DNA of 48,160 bases. Source: Nitrosomonadales bacterium. Lineage in GTDB: Bacteria; Pseudomonadota; Gammaproteobacteria; Burkholderiales; Gallionellaceae. The DNA lies in assembly GCA_016223025.1 (NCBI GenBank), contig JACRPU010000065.1, forward strand, positions 1-48,160. The letters are read 5' to 3'. Position numbers and translations under genes: made by a program. Shown piece by piece: positions 30,618 through 40,140 of the stretch. Numbering within the stretch: position 1 is the first letter of the stretch; the number at the start of each line of letters is the position of its first letter. The notes below the pieces were generated by a model. The model made no database searches. It saw nothing but the letters and a program-made list of their open reading frames with translations, and had not been told where the DNA came from.

Positions 30618-32111
30618 ATGATGAAGAAATTCCTGTATGGCGGTATCTCCGCGGTTGGTTTGCTGCTGGCATTCGAAGCGGCGGCAGATCAATCGGTCGA
30701 AAAAAACTATGCGGATTTCTGCGCGGCCTGCCATGGTGCAGAACGCCTGGGCGGTGCGGGTACGGCGCTGCTGCCGGAAAATCTGGCGCGCCTGCGCCGC
30801 CCCGATGCGTTCAAGACCATCGCCGAAGGGCGCAACGCCAGCCAGATGCCGAGTTTTGCCGACAAACTTGCCAAGGAAGAAATTCAGGCACTGGTGGATT
30901 TTATCTACAAGCCTTTGCCCGAAGTGCCCGCATGGGGAGCGAATGAGATCAACGCTTCACATCAGCAACATGTGCCGTCAGGGAGCCTGCCCGACAAACC
31001 GGTATTCAGTGCAGACCCGCTCAATCTCTTCGTCGTGGTGGAGCTTGGCGACCACCATGCCACCATTCTGGATGGCGACAAGTTCGAACCGATTTACCGT
31101 TTCAAGACACGCTTTGCCTTGCACGGTGGGCCAAAGTTCAGCCCGGGCGGCCGCTTTGTGTATTTCGCGTCGCGCGACGGCTGGATCAGCAAGTTCGATA
31201 TCTACAATCTGAAAGTGGTGGCCGAGATACGCGCCGGCATCAACACCCGCAACCTCGCCGTGTCCGGCGACGGCAAGACCGTGCTGGTGGGTAATTACCT
31301 GCCGCATTCCCTGGTTCTCCTGAGCGCGGAAGATCTTTCGCTGATCAAGATGATCCCGGTCGTCGGGCAGGACGGGAAAAGCTCGCGGGTGTCCGCCGTG
31401 TACCAGGCCGAACCGCGCGGCAGTTTCGTCGCGGCGCTGAAGGATGCAAAAGAGGTGTGGGAAATACCATATGGCGGCGAGGATTTTAACGTGCGCCGCA
31501 TCGCCACCGATGATTATCTGGACGACTTTTTTTTCGATCAAGCCTATCGCCATATGATCGGCGCAGCGCGGGACGGCAAGAAAGGGTTGGTGATCGATCT
31601 CAATTCCGGCAGGAAAGTCGCGGTGCTCGATTTGCCGGGCATGCCGCATCTGGGGTCCGGCATTACCTGGGAGTATCAGGGCAAGCCGGTGATGGCGACG
31701 CCCAACCTGAAAGAGCCGGTGGTGAGCGTGATAGATATGACCACCTGGAATACGATCAAGCAGATCAAGACGCTCGGCGGCGGTTTCTTCATGCGCAGCC
31801 ACGAAAATTCCCCCTATGCCTGGACCGACGGGTTCAACAGCACGGACAACCGCGACGTGATGCACATCATAGACAAGCGCACGCTGGAACTGGTCAAGGT
31901 TCTGAGACCGATACCGGGCAAGACGGCGGCGCACGTCGAATTCACCCGCGATGGGAAATATGTGCTGATCAGTATCTGGGAAGATGACGGCGCATTGCTG
32001 ATTTACGACGCGACCACGCTGGAGGAGGTCAAGCGCTTGCCGATGAAAAAACCCTCCGGCAAGTACAACGTCTATAACAAGATCATGCGTTCGGCTGGCA
32101 CCAGCCACTGA
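30618..32111 (+). CDS. nirN: Dihydro-heme d1 dehydrogenase NirN
   Basis: A 497-residue periplasmic protein with a signal peptide (MMKKFLYGGISAVGLLLAFEAAA), a cytochrome c domain (FCAACHGAERLGGAG, Met in SQMPSF) and a d1-type propeller (FALHGGPKFSPGGRFVYFASRDGW, KTAAHVEFTRDGKYVLIS, KYNVYNKIM at the C-terminus). It resembles NirS, but where NirS has TATPHLGEG this protein has MATPNLKEP, so one pocket histidine is Asn; this agrees with NirN not being a nitrite reductase. Its known role is the last step, introducing the double bond into the acrylate side chain of dihydro-d1. The order c-domain then d1-domain and its position next to nirJ support NirN over a second NirS. Confidence 0.93.
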   Translation: MMKKFLYGGISAVGLLLAFEAAADQSVEKNYADFCAACHGAERLGGAGTALLPENLARLRRPDAFKTIAEGRNASQMPSFADKLAKEEIQALVDFIYKPLPEVPAWGANEINASHQQHVPSGSLPDKPVFSADPLNLFVVVELGDHHATILDGDKFEPIYRFKTRFALHGGPKFSPGGRFVYFASRDGWISKFDIYNLKVVAEIRAGINTRNLAVSGDGKTVLVGNYLPHSLVLLSAEDLSLIKMIPVVGQDGKSSRVSAVYQAEPRGSFVAALKDAKEVWEIPYGGEDFNVRRIATDDYLDDFFFDQAYRHMIGAARDGKKGLVIDLNSGRKVAVLDLPGMPHLGSGITWEYQGKPVMATPNLKEPVVSVIDMTTWNTIKQIKTLGGGFFMRSHENSPYAWTDGFNSTDNRDVMHIIDKRTLELVKVLRPIPGKTAAHVEFTRDGKYVLISIWEDDGALLIYDATTLEEVKRLPMKKPSGKYNVYNKIMRSAGTSH

Positions 32112-32149
32112 AACCGAATACCGATAGCAAGCAAGCTTAAAGGTTCAGT

Positions 32150-33547
32150 ATGGATTTTTTACCGATTTTTATGAGTGTCAAAGGCCGCATGTGCCTGGTG
32201 GTCGGCGGAGGCGAAGTCGCACACCGCAAGGCATCGGTGCTGGCGGATGCGGGTGCGACGGTAAAAGCCGTAGCCCCGGAATTTTCCGGTGCTTTTGCCG
32301 GCAGGCAAGGCATCGAGTGCGTCGCGGAACGGTTCCGGCCCGGGCATCTGGACGATGTGCCGGCGCTGGTCATCGCCGCTACCGATGACGGAGAGGTCAA
32401 CCGGGAAGTTTCGCGGCTGGCGCGCGAGCGGAATATTCCCGTGAACGTGGTGGACAACCCCGACCTGTGTACCTTCATCATGCCGTCCATTCTGGATCGC
32501 TCGCCGCTGGTGGTGGCATTCTCCAGCGGCGGCGCCTCGCCGGTGCTTGCCCGGATGCTGCGCGGCAAGCTGGAAACGATGATCCCGCAAGGCTATGGCC
32601 GCCTGACCGCGTTCTGCGCGCGGCTCCGCAGTACCGTCAAGGCGCGCGTCACCAATCCGGCCATGCGGCGCATTTTCTGGGAGAACGTGCTGGAAGGCGC
32701 AATCGCCGAAAAGGTATTGGCGGGCGACGAAGCGGGTGCGGAAGCCATGCTGCTCGGCGAGCTGGAAAACGAAAAACCGGAACAGACCGGCGAGGTGTAT
32801 CTGGTCGGCGCGGGCCCCGGCGACCCGGATCTGCTGACTTTCCGCGCCTTGCGGCTGATGCAGAAAGCCGATGTCGTGTTGTACGATAATCTGGTATCCA
32901 AACCCGTTGTTGACATGGCGCGCCGCGATGCGACGCGCATCTTTGTCGGCAAGCAACGCGACAACCACACCCTGCCGCAGGAAGAGATCAATGCGCTGCT
33001 GGTGCGCCTGGCAAAGGAAGGCAAGCGCGTGTTGCGCCTCAAGGGCGGCGACCCGTTCATCTTCGGGCGGGGCGGAGAAGAAATCGAGACCCTCGCCGGG
33101 CACGGCATCCCGTTCCAGATTGTGCCAGGTATCACGGCGGCATCCGGCGTTTCCACCTATGCGGGCATTCCGCTGACGCACCGCGATTATGCGCAGGCCT
33201 GCGTATTCGTGACCGGGCACCTGAAGGACGGCACCATGAATCTGGATTGGGACGCGCTGGCCCGGCCCAAGCAAACCATCGTGTTCTACATGGGGCTGCA
33301 CGGCCTCGACACGCTCTGCGCCAGACTCGTCGAGCACGGCCTGCCGGGCAGCACCCCGGCAGCGATCGTGCAACAGGGGACGACGCAGAACCAGCGCGTC
33401 ATCGCCGGGACATTGGCAACGCTGCCGGACATCGCAAAAATCGAAAAACCGCAAGCGCCAACCCTGATAATCGTGGGTGGCGTGGTCGCGCTCCGGGACA
33501 AGCTGGCCTGGTTCGACCCGAAAAAACCTGCGCCGCCGGCAGGCTGA
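32150..33547 (+). CDS. cysG: Siroheme synthase (uroporphyrinogen methyltransferase / dehydrogenase / ferrochelatase)
   Basis: A 465-residue trifunctional enzyme. The N-terminal CysG-B half (residues ~1-205) has the NAD site [21 protein letters not shown] and the [30 protein letters not shown] block for precorrin-2 oxidation and iron insertion. The C-terminal CysG-A half (~215-460) is the SUMT domain with [37 protein letters not shown] and [24 protein letters not shown]. It converts uroporphyrinogen III to siroheme, the substrate of the Nir decarboxylases. Many denitrifiers carry only a SUMT (NirE) here; this locus carries the whole CysG. It may also supply siroheme to sulfite or nitrite assimilation. 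Confidence 0.95.
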   Translation: MDFLPIFMSVKGRMCLVVGGGEVAHRKASVLADAGATVKAVAPEFSGAFAGRQGIECVAERFRPGHLDDVPALVIAATDDGEVNREVSRLARERNIPVNVVDNPDLCTFIMPSILDRSPLVVAFSSGGASPVLARMLRGKLETMIPQGYGRLTAFCARLRSTVKARVTNPAMRRIFWENVLEGAIAEKVLAGDEAGAEAMLLGELENEKPEQTGEVYLVGAGPGDPDLLTFRALRLMQKADVVLYDNLVSKPVVDMARRDATRIFVGKQRDNHTLPQEEINALLVRLAKEGKRVLRLKGGDPFIFGRGGEEIETLAGHGIPFQIVPGITAASGVSTYAGIPLTHRDYAQACVFVTGHLKDGTMNLDWDALARPKQTIVFYMGLHGLDTLCARLVEHGLPGSTPAAIVQQGTTQNQRVIAGTLATLPDIAKIEKPQAPTLIIVGGVVALRDKLAWFDPKKPAPPAG

Positions 33548-33686
33548 GAACTATTGCCGACGGCTACCGGTAGCTCGTGCTGGACGGAACGCTTGTGGAG
33601 TGCGGCGGGTTGTCAACTCCTCATCCCGGCGGAACGCAACAGGCTGCCATGTATAGAATGGCCCGAAGCAGGGAGGATATCCAGTC

Positions 33687-35309
33687 ATGGTAAAACCGGC
33701 AAAACCGCCCAGGCAACCGCGCAAAGCTCCGGTCAAGGCCGCTTCAGGCAAGCCATCCCAAGCCTCATCCGCAACTCCCGCAAAGCGCGCGGCGAAAGCC
33801 GGCATCGCGGAGCAGGAGCAGTCCCAGAAAAAATTGCTCGCGCTGTTTGCGGCTATCGAACAAAGCCCCATTTCGGTAGCCATCGCCGATGCGGATGCCA
33901 ATATCCGGTACGTCAACCCGCATTTCACAACCATCACCGGGTATAGCGCCGCCGAAATCATAGGGCACAACCCGCGCATTCTCCAGTCGGGGCAGACGCC
34001 AAAAGAAACCTATGCGGATTTGTGGGGCACGCTTGACAGGGGACAGGTCTGGCACGGCGAATTCATCAACAGGCGCAAGAACGGGGAACTGTATTGGGAA
34101 GAGGCCCATGTCGCGCCGATAAAGGATGCGTCCGGCAACATCACCCAGTATGTCTGCATGAAGATAGACATTACCGGGCGCAAGCGGGTGGAGACGGAAC
34201 TGCTCGACAAACATAACCTGCTGACCTCCGTCATCAACACCTCCACCGATTTCATTTTTGTCAAAGACCTGGGGTTGCGCACCGTCCTTTGCAACGAAGC
34301 TTTTGCCAGGGCGCTGGGGCGGCGCCCGGAGGAGCTGTACGGCAAAACCGATATCGAGAACGGCTGGCCCGAAGAGCTGGTAAAAGGAAACCCCGGAAAG
34401 GGCGTCAGGGGATACCAGCAGGATGATCTTGCCGCGCTGGGCGGCAGGACGATCCGCAATGATTATGATCCGGCGCCCGTTCACGGCGAGCTTCGCGTCT
34501 TCGACACTGTCAAGCTTCCCATCTATGGCGCAAGCGGCGGCATAATCGGCCTGCTGGGCATCAGCCGCGACATTACCGACCACCGGGCGGAAGAGCAGCT
34601 TACCCGGAAATTACTGCAACAGACCCGCGCTCTTACCCGCCACATGTTCGACATCCAGGAAGAAGAGCGCCGCAAAATCTCCCGCGAGCTGCACGACGAG
34701 CTGGGGCAGTGGCTTACCGCCATCCAGGCGGAAGCCCAGGCGATCGAAAGCGTCGCCGCCAGAACATCCCCCTCTGTCCTGAGCAGCACACGCTCCATCA
34801 AACAGTGCGCGGAATCCATGCACGAGGTGATCCACCGCATCGTGCATAACCTGCGCCCGGCCCTGCTGGATACGCTGGGGCTGGCGGACAGCCTGCGCGA
34901 GCTGGAAAGGCAATGGTGCCAGCCGAGGCTGGGCATTTCCTGCGAATTTCTGCTGGAGGGCGACCTGGTCAACTTGAGCGATGAGATGAAAATTACCCTG
35001 TTCCGCGTGGTGCAGGAGGCGCTCAACAATATCGCCAGCTACGCCCAGGCCAACCATGTTTCGGTACACTTGCGGCGGGTGGTCGGCGAACCCGCAGATG
35101 CCGATGCCATTCTGCTGTCCATCGAGGATGACGGCGTCGGGTTTGATACCGGGCAGAAATTTCGCGGGACGGGTTTGCTGGGCATGCGCGAGCGGGTGAT
35201 TGCGGCGGGAGGCGAATTTGACTTGAACAGCGCGCCGGGGCAGGGGGTGCGCATCCATATCCGGTTGCCGGTCAAACTGGCGTGGGAGGAAGATTATGAG
35301 CGGTGGTAA
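33687..35309 (+). CDS. PAS-domain sensor histidine kinase (HisKA_3, NarX/UhpB type)
   Basis: A 540-residue kinase with a GGGAGGA ribosome binding site. A basic, Ala/Pro-rich N-terminus (MVKPAKPPRQPRKAPVKAAS) has no membrane helix, so it should be cytoplasmic. PAS 1 (residues ~55-175) has FAAIEQSPISVAIADADANIRYVNPHFTTITGYSAAEI and a PAC tail. PAS 2 (~180-305) has VINTSTDFIFVKDLGLRTVLCNEAFARALG. The dimerisation/phosphoacceptor box is RRKISRELHDELGQWLTAIQ with the phosphorylated His in HDELGQ. The ATPase part has RVVQEALNNIASYAQANHVSV, DDGVGFD and GTGLLGMRERV. It overlaps the response regulator gene by 14 nt and follows cysG, so regulating the adjacent nitrite genes is plausible but unproven. 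Confidence 0.92.
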   Translation: MVKPAKPPRQPRKAPVKAASGKPSQASSATPAKRAAKAGIAEQEQSQKKLLALFAAIEQSPISVAIADADANIRYVNPHFTTITGYSAAEIIGHNPRILQSGQTPKETYADLWGTLDRGQVWHGEFINRRKNGELYWEEAHVAPIKDASGNITQYVCMKIDITGRKRVETELLDKHNLLTSVINTSTDFIFVKDLGLRTVLCNEAFARALGRRPEELYGKTDIENGWPEELVKGNPGKGVRGYQQDDLAALGGRTIRNDYDPAPVHGELRVFDTVKLPIYGASGGIIGLLGISRDITDHRAEEQLTRKLLQQTRALTRHMFDIQEEERRKISRELHDELGQWLTAIQAEAQAIESVAARTSPSVLSSTRSIKQCAESMHEVIHRIVHNLRPALLDTLGLADSLRELERQWCQPRLGISCEFLLEGDLVNLSDEMKITLFRVVQEALNNIASYAQANHVSVHLRRVVGEPADADAILLSIEDDGVGFDTGQKFRGTGLLGMRERVIAAGGEFDLNSAPGQGVRIHIRLPVKLAWEEDYERW

Positions 35310-35967
35310 GGCCGTATCGGCGGGTAGCAGGCCGATCACGGTACTGCTGGTGGACGATCATCCGGTGGTGTGCGACGGCTACCGGCGCCTGCTGGAAGCC
35401 GAGCCGGACATCAAAGTGGCGGCGGAGGCCGGGGACGGAGAAACCGGCTGCGCCCAATACAGGAAACACGCGCCGGATGTGGTGGTTCTGGATATCAGCA
35501 TGCCGGGCATCGGCGGCCTCGAAACCATTCGCCGCATCAAGGCATACGATCCGGGTGCGCGCATCCTGATTTTCAGCATGCATACCAGCGAAACCATGGT
35601 CAGCCACGCGCTGCAAGCGGGCGCCACCGGCTACCTGACCAAGCAGGGCGGCATGGGGCAAATGGTGAAGGCGGTGCGCCAGGTGGCGGGCGGGGAGCCG
35701 TTTGTAGATGGCGAATATGCCGGGGGCGCAAAAAACCGGCGCCCGCCCGCCGCTCCCGAAGACCCGCTGCAGGTGCTTTCCACGCGCGAATTCCAGCTTT
35801 TCAAACTGATGGCGGAAGGGCATTCCATATCCGAGATCGCCGCGACTCTTTGCATCAGCCCGAAAACCGTCGGCGTCCATCACACCAACATCATGAAGAA
35901 ACTGGGGCTGCACAACGCGTCCCAGGTCGTCCGCCTGGCGATTCGCTGCAACGTGATCGAACCGTAA
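35296..35967 (+). CDS. LuxR/NarL-family response regulator
   Basis: A 223-residue transcription regulator. The receiver domain (residues ~14-130) has LLVDDHPVVCDGYRRLLE with the acidic pair, the phosphoacceptor Asp in PDVVVLDISMPGIGGLE, Ser/Thr in ILIFSMHTSE and Lys in GYLTKQGG. The C-terminal LuxR helix-turn-helix (~155-215) is LSTREFQLFKLMAEGHSISEIAATLCISPKTVGVHHTNIMKKLGL. It overlaps and is surely partnered with the PAS kinase upstream. Targets are unknown; the nir cluster is the obvious candidate. Confidence 0.94.
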   Translation: MSGGKAVSAGSRPITVLLVDDHPVVCDGYRRLLEAEPDIKVAAEAGDGETGCAQYRKHAPDVVVLDISMPGIGGLETIRRIKAYDPGARILIFSMHTSETMVSHALQAGATGYLTKQGGMGQMVKAVRQVAGGEPFVDGEYAGGAKNRRPPAAPEDPLQVLSTREFQLFKLMAEGHSISEIAATLCISPKTVGVHHTNIMKKLGLHNASQVVRLAIRCNVIEP

Positions 35968-35982
35968 CGCGGAAAATGCTTC

Positions 35983-38037
35983 TCAACCGGGCGCGGCGGG
36001 TCGTCCGTAGTAATAGCCTTGCGCGTAATCCACGCCCATGATCTCCAGCATCTTTGCGGTTTCCTCGTCCTCGACAAACTCGGCCACCGTTTTGAGGCCG
36101 AATTCTCTGGCCATCTGGTGAATGTGCTGCACCATGATGCGGTCGCGGTCGTCCATCGCGATCTGGCGCACGAAACTGCCTTCGATTTTCACGTAGTCCA
36201 CGGCGAGATATTTCAGGTACATGAACGAGGAAAAGCCGCTGCCGAAATCATCCAGGGCAAACGCGATCTTGCTCAGCCGCAGCTCGTCAATGATGGCTTT
36301 CACCTGGTTCAGGTGCGGCAGCGCCTCGCGCTCGGTGATCTCCAGCACCACGCTGCTGCACGCGATCCCCTGCTGCTGCACCATGTCGGGAATGGAGCGC
36401 ATCCACGCGGAATCGGCGAAGCTGCGCGCGGAAAGGTTGAAAAACATCTTGGTTTCTGGGCTGCTTTGCACGATCGTTTTGAGCCGGGACAGCGCCTTGT
36501 GGAATACCAGCCGGTCCAGTTCCTTGGCCATGCCCAGCTCCTCGGCCACCTCGATGAACTCCCCCGCCGTGATATAGGTACCCCCGTTGCGGATGCGCGC
36601 CAGCGACTCGAACGCCACCACGGCGCCGGACTTCACTTCCACGATCGGTTGCAGGAACGCCTCGATGCGGTCTTCCCGCATGGCGCCACGCAGGAAATCG
36701 CCCTGCCGGAACACCTCCATCATGATGCGGTCCTGTCCGGAATCCGCTGTCAGCACCTGGTTCTTGCCGAATTTCTTGGCCTTGTACAGCACCACGTCCA
36801 TTGACGCATAGATGCTTTCCTTGGTGGTACCGTCCTTCGGGTAGCTGACCAGGCTGAAGCTCGCCGTCATCACGATCTTGCCCACCGGCAACTCGAACTC
36901 TTCTTCTTTCAGCGTCTGGTGCAGCTTGTTCGCCACCAGCAGGCCGTTTTCGGCGGAGGTCTGGGGCAGGAGCAGCACGAATTCATCGCCGCCCAGGCGC
37001 GCCGGTACGTCTCCTTTGCGCAGGCAGGAGGTCAGCAGCGCCGCCAGTTCCTTGAGCAGCATGTCGCCGGTCGGGTGGCCGTAGGTGTCGTTGATGAACT
37101 TGAAGTTGTCGAGATCCACCATGATGACCGTGAAAGCGTTCCGGTTGCGCTCCGCGCGGATGATTTCATATTCCAGGAATTCCTCGAACTTGCGCCGGTT
37201 GTACAGGCCGGTGAGCGGGTCGCGCATGGACATCTCCTCCAGGCGGCTGTTGTATTCCTGCACCGTGCCCAGCAGCCGGTTGAAATAGTCCGACAGGTAG
37301 TGCAGCTCGGCGATCACGTGGTGGTTGCCCACGCGGTGGCTGAAGTCCATTTCGTGGGTGACTTTCTGCATCACCCCGACCAGGTTGGCGATCGGCGACA
37401 CAACCAGTTGGCGCAGCTTGAAGTACAGGATGGCGAACACCAGCGAGATGACGAGCAGGACATAGCCGACGATGGAATTGATCACATAGCTGAACGACAC
37501 CTTGATGTTGTTGATGGGGTAGGTGATGTCAATCACGCCATGCACCGCGCCCGCGTGGGACTGCGTGTGGCAGCCCAGGCATTCCTTCTCGGCCAGCACA
37601 GGGTACAGATAGCGGATGGATTTTCCCCCCTCCGGGAACAGCAGCGTGTCGTTGCCGTCGCGCAAGGCTTTCGCCAGTTCCGGGTGCGCGGCGATGGTGG
37701 CGTATTCGCCGGGCATTTCGCCGAACTGGCGCTCGACGATCCCGCCGCGGTAAACGTGGATCGAAAGGCCGGGCATGGTCGCGTTCAGCCGCTCGATCAC
37801 TTCCTTGATGTCCTGCTTGCTCCAGCCCTTGCGCATCGCCGAATACAGGCTGTTGAACACCAGCATGGAGGTTTGCCGCGCTTCCTCGCGCGCCAGGTCA
37901 TGCACCGCGCGGTCGCGCACTATGCCGGAAAAGGTGATGACCAGGGCAAAAGCGAGTATCAGGGCAAAAGCGGACAGCAGCAGCAACAGCCGGGCGAGCG
38001 TGATCCGCTCGATGAAGCCGAAGATTTTTTCTCCCAC
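35983..38037 (-). CDS. Heme-c-sensing GGDEF-EAL membrane protein
   Basis: A 684-residue inner-membrane signalling protein. TM1 is at about residues 15-38 and TM2 at about 185-208. The periplasmic loop between them (~160 residues) resembles DUF3365 and carries a covalent heme c site, KECLGCHTQSH, near its end. A HAMP-like linker follows, then GGDEF (~275-440) with ARLGGDEFVLL and an RKGD inhibitory site, then EAL (~450-680). The EAL core reads AFESLARIRNG (ESL instead of EAL), with FNLSARSF, EITERE, DDFGSGFSSF, VKIEGSF and QGYYYGRP retained, so phosphodiesterase activity remains possible. The heme suggests it senses redox state or a gas such as NO. It converges with the response regulator 15 nt away. 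Confidence 0.9.
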   Translation of the reverse strand: MGEKIFGFIERITLARLLLLLSAFALILAFALVITFSGIVRDRAVHDLAREEARQTSMLVFNSLYSAMRKGWSKQDIKEVIERLNATMPGLSIHVYRGGIVERQFGEMPGEYATIAAHPELAKALRDGNDTLLFPEGGKSIRYLYPVLAEKECLGCHTQSHAGAVHGVIDITYPINNIKVSFSYVINSIVGYVLLVISLVFAILYFKLRQLVVSPIANLVGVMQKVTHEMDFSHRVGNHHVIAELHYLSDYFNRLLGTVQEYNSRLEEMSMRDPLTGLYNRRKFEEFLEYEIIRAERNRNAFTVIMVDLDNFKFINDTYGHPTGDMLLKELAALLTSCLRKGDVPARLGGDEFVLLLPQTSAENGLLVANKLHQTLKEEEFELPVGKIVMTASFSLVSYPKDGTTKESIYASMDVVLYKAKKFGKNQVLTADSGQDRIMMEVFRQGDFLRGAMREDRIEAFLQPIVEVKSGAVVAFESLARIRNGGTYITAGEFIEVAEELGMAKELDRLVFHKALSRLKTIVQSSPETKMFFNLSARSFADSAWMRSIPDMVQQQGIACSSVVLEITEREALPHLNQVKAIIDELRLSKIAFALDDFGSGFSSFMYLKYLAVDYVKIEGSFVRQIAMDDRDRIMVQHIHQMAREFGLKTVAEFVEDEETAKMLEIMGVDYAQGYYYGRPAAPG

Positions 38038-38139
38038 GGTGAGCCTCCCAAGTTCGCAGCCTGTTATTGTTATGGAGCAGCCCTGCAGAAAACGGGAACA
38101 CTATACTCGTTCCCCCCCCGGTTCAACAATACCCCTGGG

Positions 38140-39309
38140 CTACACATCGTCGCGCCCGCGCGCGTAGCCGATCAGGCCGGTCAGCAGGCGCACCGCGCCA
38201 TAGCTGGCGCGCATCAGCAGGCGCGCCATCGCCCCCCGCCTGCGCCACGCGAAATGCGTTACCAGATGCGCGCCCAGCGCCATCTCGTGCGCCAGGCTGG
38301 CGCGCAAGGCCCCCGCAAATTCCGCGTCGCGCACCACCAGGTTGGCTTCGCGCCCCAGCCACAGGCTGAACGGGTCAATATTGGACGAGCCCACGGTGGC
38401 CCAGTAGCCGTCCACGACCGCCACCTTGGCGTGCAGGAAACTGGTGCGGTATTCGTGGATCTCCACGCCCGCGCCCAGCAATTCGCCGTAAAGCGCGAGC
38501 ATGGCATAGTGCTGCAAGCGGTATTCCACCTTCCCCTGCAACAGCAGCACCACGCGCACGCCGCGCTGCACCGCCTGCGCCAGCGCGCGCCGGAAAACGC
38601 GGCCCGGCAGGAAATAGGCGTTGGCGATGACGATCTCGCGCTGCGCTGCGGAGATGGCTTCGAGATAGGCCTGCTCGATGTCGCGCCGGTGGCGCAGGTT
38701 ATCGCGCAGCAGAAAACTCACTTTGGGTTGCGCGTCGCGGGCGGGCGCAGGCTGCAACTTTTCGCGCTCGCGCTGCCGCCGGAAATTCGTCCACGATACC
38801 AGCAGCCATAAACGGCGCATGGCCGCCTGGACGCGCTCCGCCGTATCGCCCCGCACCTCTACCGCGTAATCCAGGCGCGGCGCGGCAAGCTGGCCGCCGG
38901 GAATGTCATCTATGATGTTTATGCCGCCGACAAAAGCGATGCGCCCATCCACCGCCGCCAGCTTGCGGTGCAGGCGGCGCAGGCGGTAGCGCCGCAGCTT
39001 GAAGCGCGCGATCTCGGGGCGGAACCACAGCACATTTACGCCCGCCGCGCGCAGTTCATCCACCTGCACCGGGGGCAGCCCGGACGAGCCGAAGCCGTCC
39101 AGCAGCAGATGCACTTTTGCGCCGCGCCTTGCCGCGCGCTGCAGGGCTTCCGCTACCAGGCGCCCGGTGGCGTCGGCGGCGTAAATGTAGGTTTCCAGAT
39201 AAACCGAGAGAGCCGCGCTGTCTATTGCGGAAATCAGGCGCGGAAAATATTCCCCGCCGTTGCGCAGCAGGGTGAGGGTGTGCCCGTCAACCTGGCTTGT
39301 CGTGTTCAT
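38140..39309 (-). CDS. clsB: Cardiolipin synthase B-type phospholipase D protein
   Basis: A 389-residue enzyme from ATG 39309 (MNTTSQVDGHTLTLLRNGGEYF); the longer frame beyond it overlaps the neighbour in an implausible way. Two HKD motifs are present: LHRKLAAVDGRIAFVGGINIIDD (residues ~125-145) and LHAKVAVVDGYWATVGSSNIDPFSL (~300-325). YLETYIYAADATGRLVAEAL and ANAYFLPGRVFRRAL are further family blocks. It joins phospholipid headgroups to make cardiolipin at the inner membrane. The start overlaps the stop of the EEP-family gene by ATGA, matching the E. coli ybhP-clsB(ybhO) pair. Confidence 0.93.
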   Translation of the reverse strand: MNTTSQVDGHTLTLLRNGGEYFPRLISAIDSAALSVYLETYIYAADATGRLVAEALQRAARRGAKVHLLLDGFGSSGLPPVQVDELRAAGVNVLWFRPEIARFKLRRYRLRRLHRKLAAVDGRIAFVGGINIIDDIPGGQLAAPRLDYAVEVRGDTAERVQAAMRRLWLLVSWTNFRRQREREKLQPAPARDAQPKVSFLLRDNLRHRRDIEQAYLEAISAAQREIVIANAYFLPGRVFRRALAQAVQRGVRVVLLLQGKVEYRLQHYAMLALYGELLGAGVEIHEYRTSFLHAKVAVVDGYWATVGSSNIDPFSLWLGREANLVVRDAEFAGALRASLAHEMALGAHLVTHFAWRRRGAMARLLMRASYGAVRLLTGLIGYARGRDDV

Positions 39310-40046
39310 GGTAATACCAGAGTGGTTGAAAGCGCCGCGTGATCGGAAATTCTCCTCCAGGCATGCACGTCGCTGTGTTGAATTTCCATGCCGCGCACAT
39401 AAATGCGGTCCATGCGCAGCAGCGCCATGCCCGCCGGGTAACTGAGCGCCACTCTGCCGTGGCTTGCCTCGAAGGCTTCGTGCAAGTGCAGCTCGTGCGC
39501 CAGCAGGCGGCTGGCGTGATTGTTCCAGTCGTTGAAATCGCCCGCGATAACCAGCGGCGCATCGGCGGGAATCAACTGCTGTATGCGTTCGACCAGCGCG
39601 CCGAACTGCTGTCCGCGCCAGCGCTTGAACAAACCGAAATGCACGCAGATGCAATGGAGCGGCCGGCCGGCTTGCGGCAAGGCGATTTCGCAGTGCAGCA
39701 AACCCCGGCTTTCGAGGCGGTGCGCGGAAATGTCCTGGTTATCCCAGCGGGTGATCGGGTAGCGGCTCAGGATGGCATTGCCGTGGTGGCCGTTGCCGTA
39801 CACCGCATTCATGCCGTAGGCGCAGTGCGGCCACATTTCGTGCGCCAGAAATTCGTGCTGCGGCTGCTCCGGATAACCGGCATGGCGCCGCGCGATCGTA
39901 TTGCGCTCCCCTTGCACCTCCTGCAAAAACACAATGTCCGCGCCCAGCTCGCGCAGGCGGTCGCGCAGCTCGTGCAGCACCACGCGCCGGTTGAAATGGG
40001 AGAAGCCCTTGTGGATGTTGTAGGTGGCGATGTGGAGGGTGGTCAT
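39306..40046 (-). CDS. Endonuclease/exonuclease/phosphatase-family protein (YbhP-like)
   Basis: A 246-residue metal-dependent hydrolase of the EEP superfamily. The catalytic residues are visible in order: Asn in IATYNIHKGFSHF, Glu in VFLQEVQGER, Asn/Asp in VIAGDFNDWNNHASRL and the final His in WRRISDHAALSTTL. HGNAILSRYPI and CVHFGLFKRWRGQQ are family blocks. It is translationally coupled to clsB by an ATGA overlap, as ybhP is in E. coli, so a lipid-related phosphodiesterase substrate is more likely than DNA. No signal peptide is visible. Confidence 0.9.
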   Translation of the reverse strand: MTTLHIATYNIHKGFSHFNRRVVLHELRDRLRELGADIVFLQEVQGERNTIARRHAGYPEQPQHEFLAHEMWPHCAYGMNAVYGNGHHGNAILSRYPITRWDNQDISAHRLESRGLLHCEIALPQAGRPLHCICVHFGLFKRWRGQQFGALVERIQQLIPADAPLVIAGDFNDWNNHASRLLAHELHLHEAFEASHGRVALSYPAGMALLRMDRIYVRGMEIQHSDVHAWRRISDHAALSTTLVLP

Positions 40047-40088
40047 GGGGGTATTCTACTAAATGCCGGGGCCGGGCCGACATTAGCA

Positions 40089-40117
40089 ACATTGCTTTTG
40101 CCTCGCAAAAGCAATGT
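40089..40117. repeat. 13-bp perfect hairpin
   Basis: ACATTGCTTTTGC and GCAAAAGCAATGT form a perfect stem with a CTC loop, 42 nt upstream of the YbhP-like start. No U-run follows on either strand. It lies just outside MITE-like copy B. Confidence 0.6.
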
Positions 40118-40140
40118 GCCTCTTAACGGTTCTCGGGGCG

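Noticed and set aside
30618-32111. A second nitrite reductase NirS
   Set aside because: The d1 pocket motif reads TPNL instead of TPHL and the gene sits with nirJ, matching NirN.
36919-38811. 630-residue plus-strand frame
   Set aside because: It is antisense to the GGDEF-EAL protein and clsB, both with clear motifs; its composition (His/Gln/Arg-rich) is typical of shadow frames.
39310-39654. N-terminal extension of clsB
   Set aside because: It overlaps the EEP-family coding sequence and has shadow-type composition; ATG 39309 gives the expected length and an ATGA overlap.
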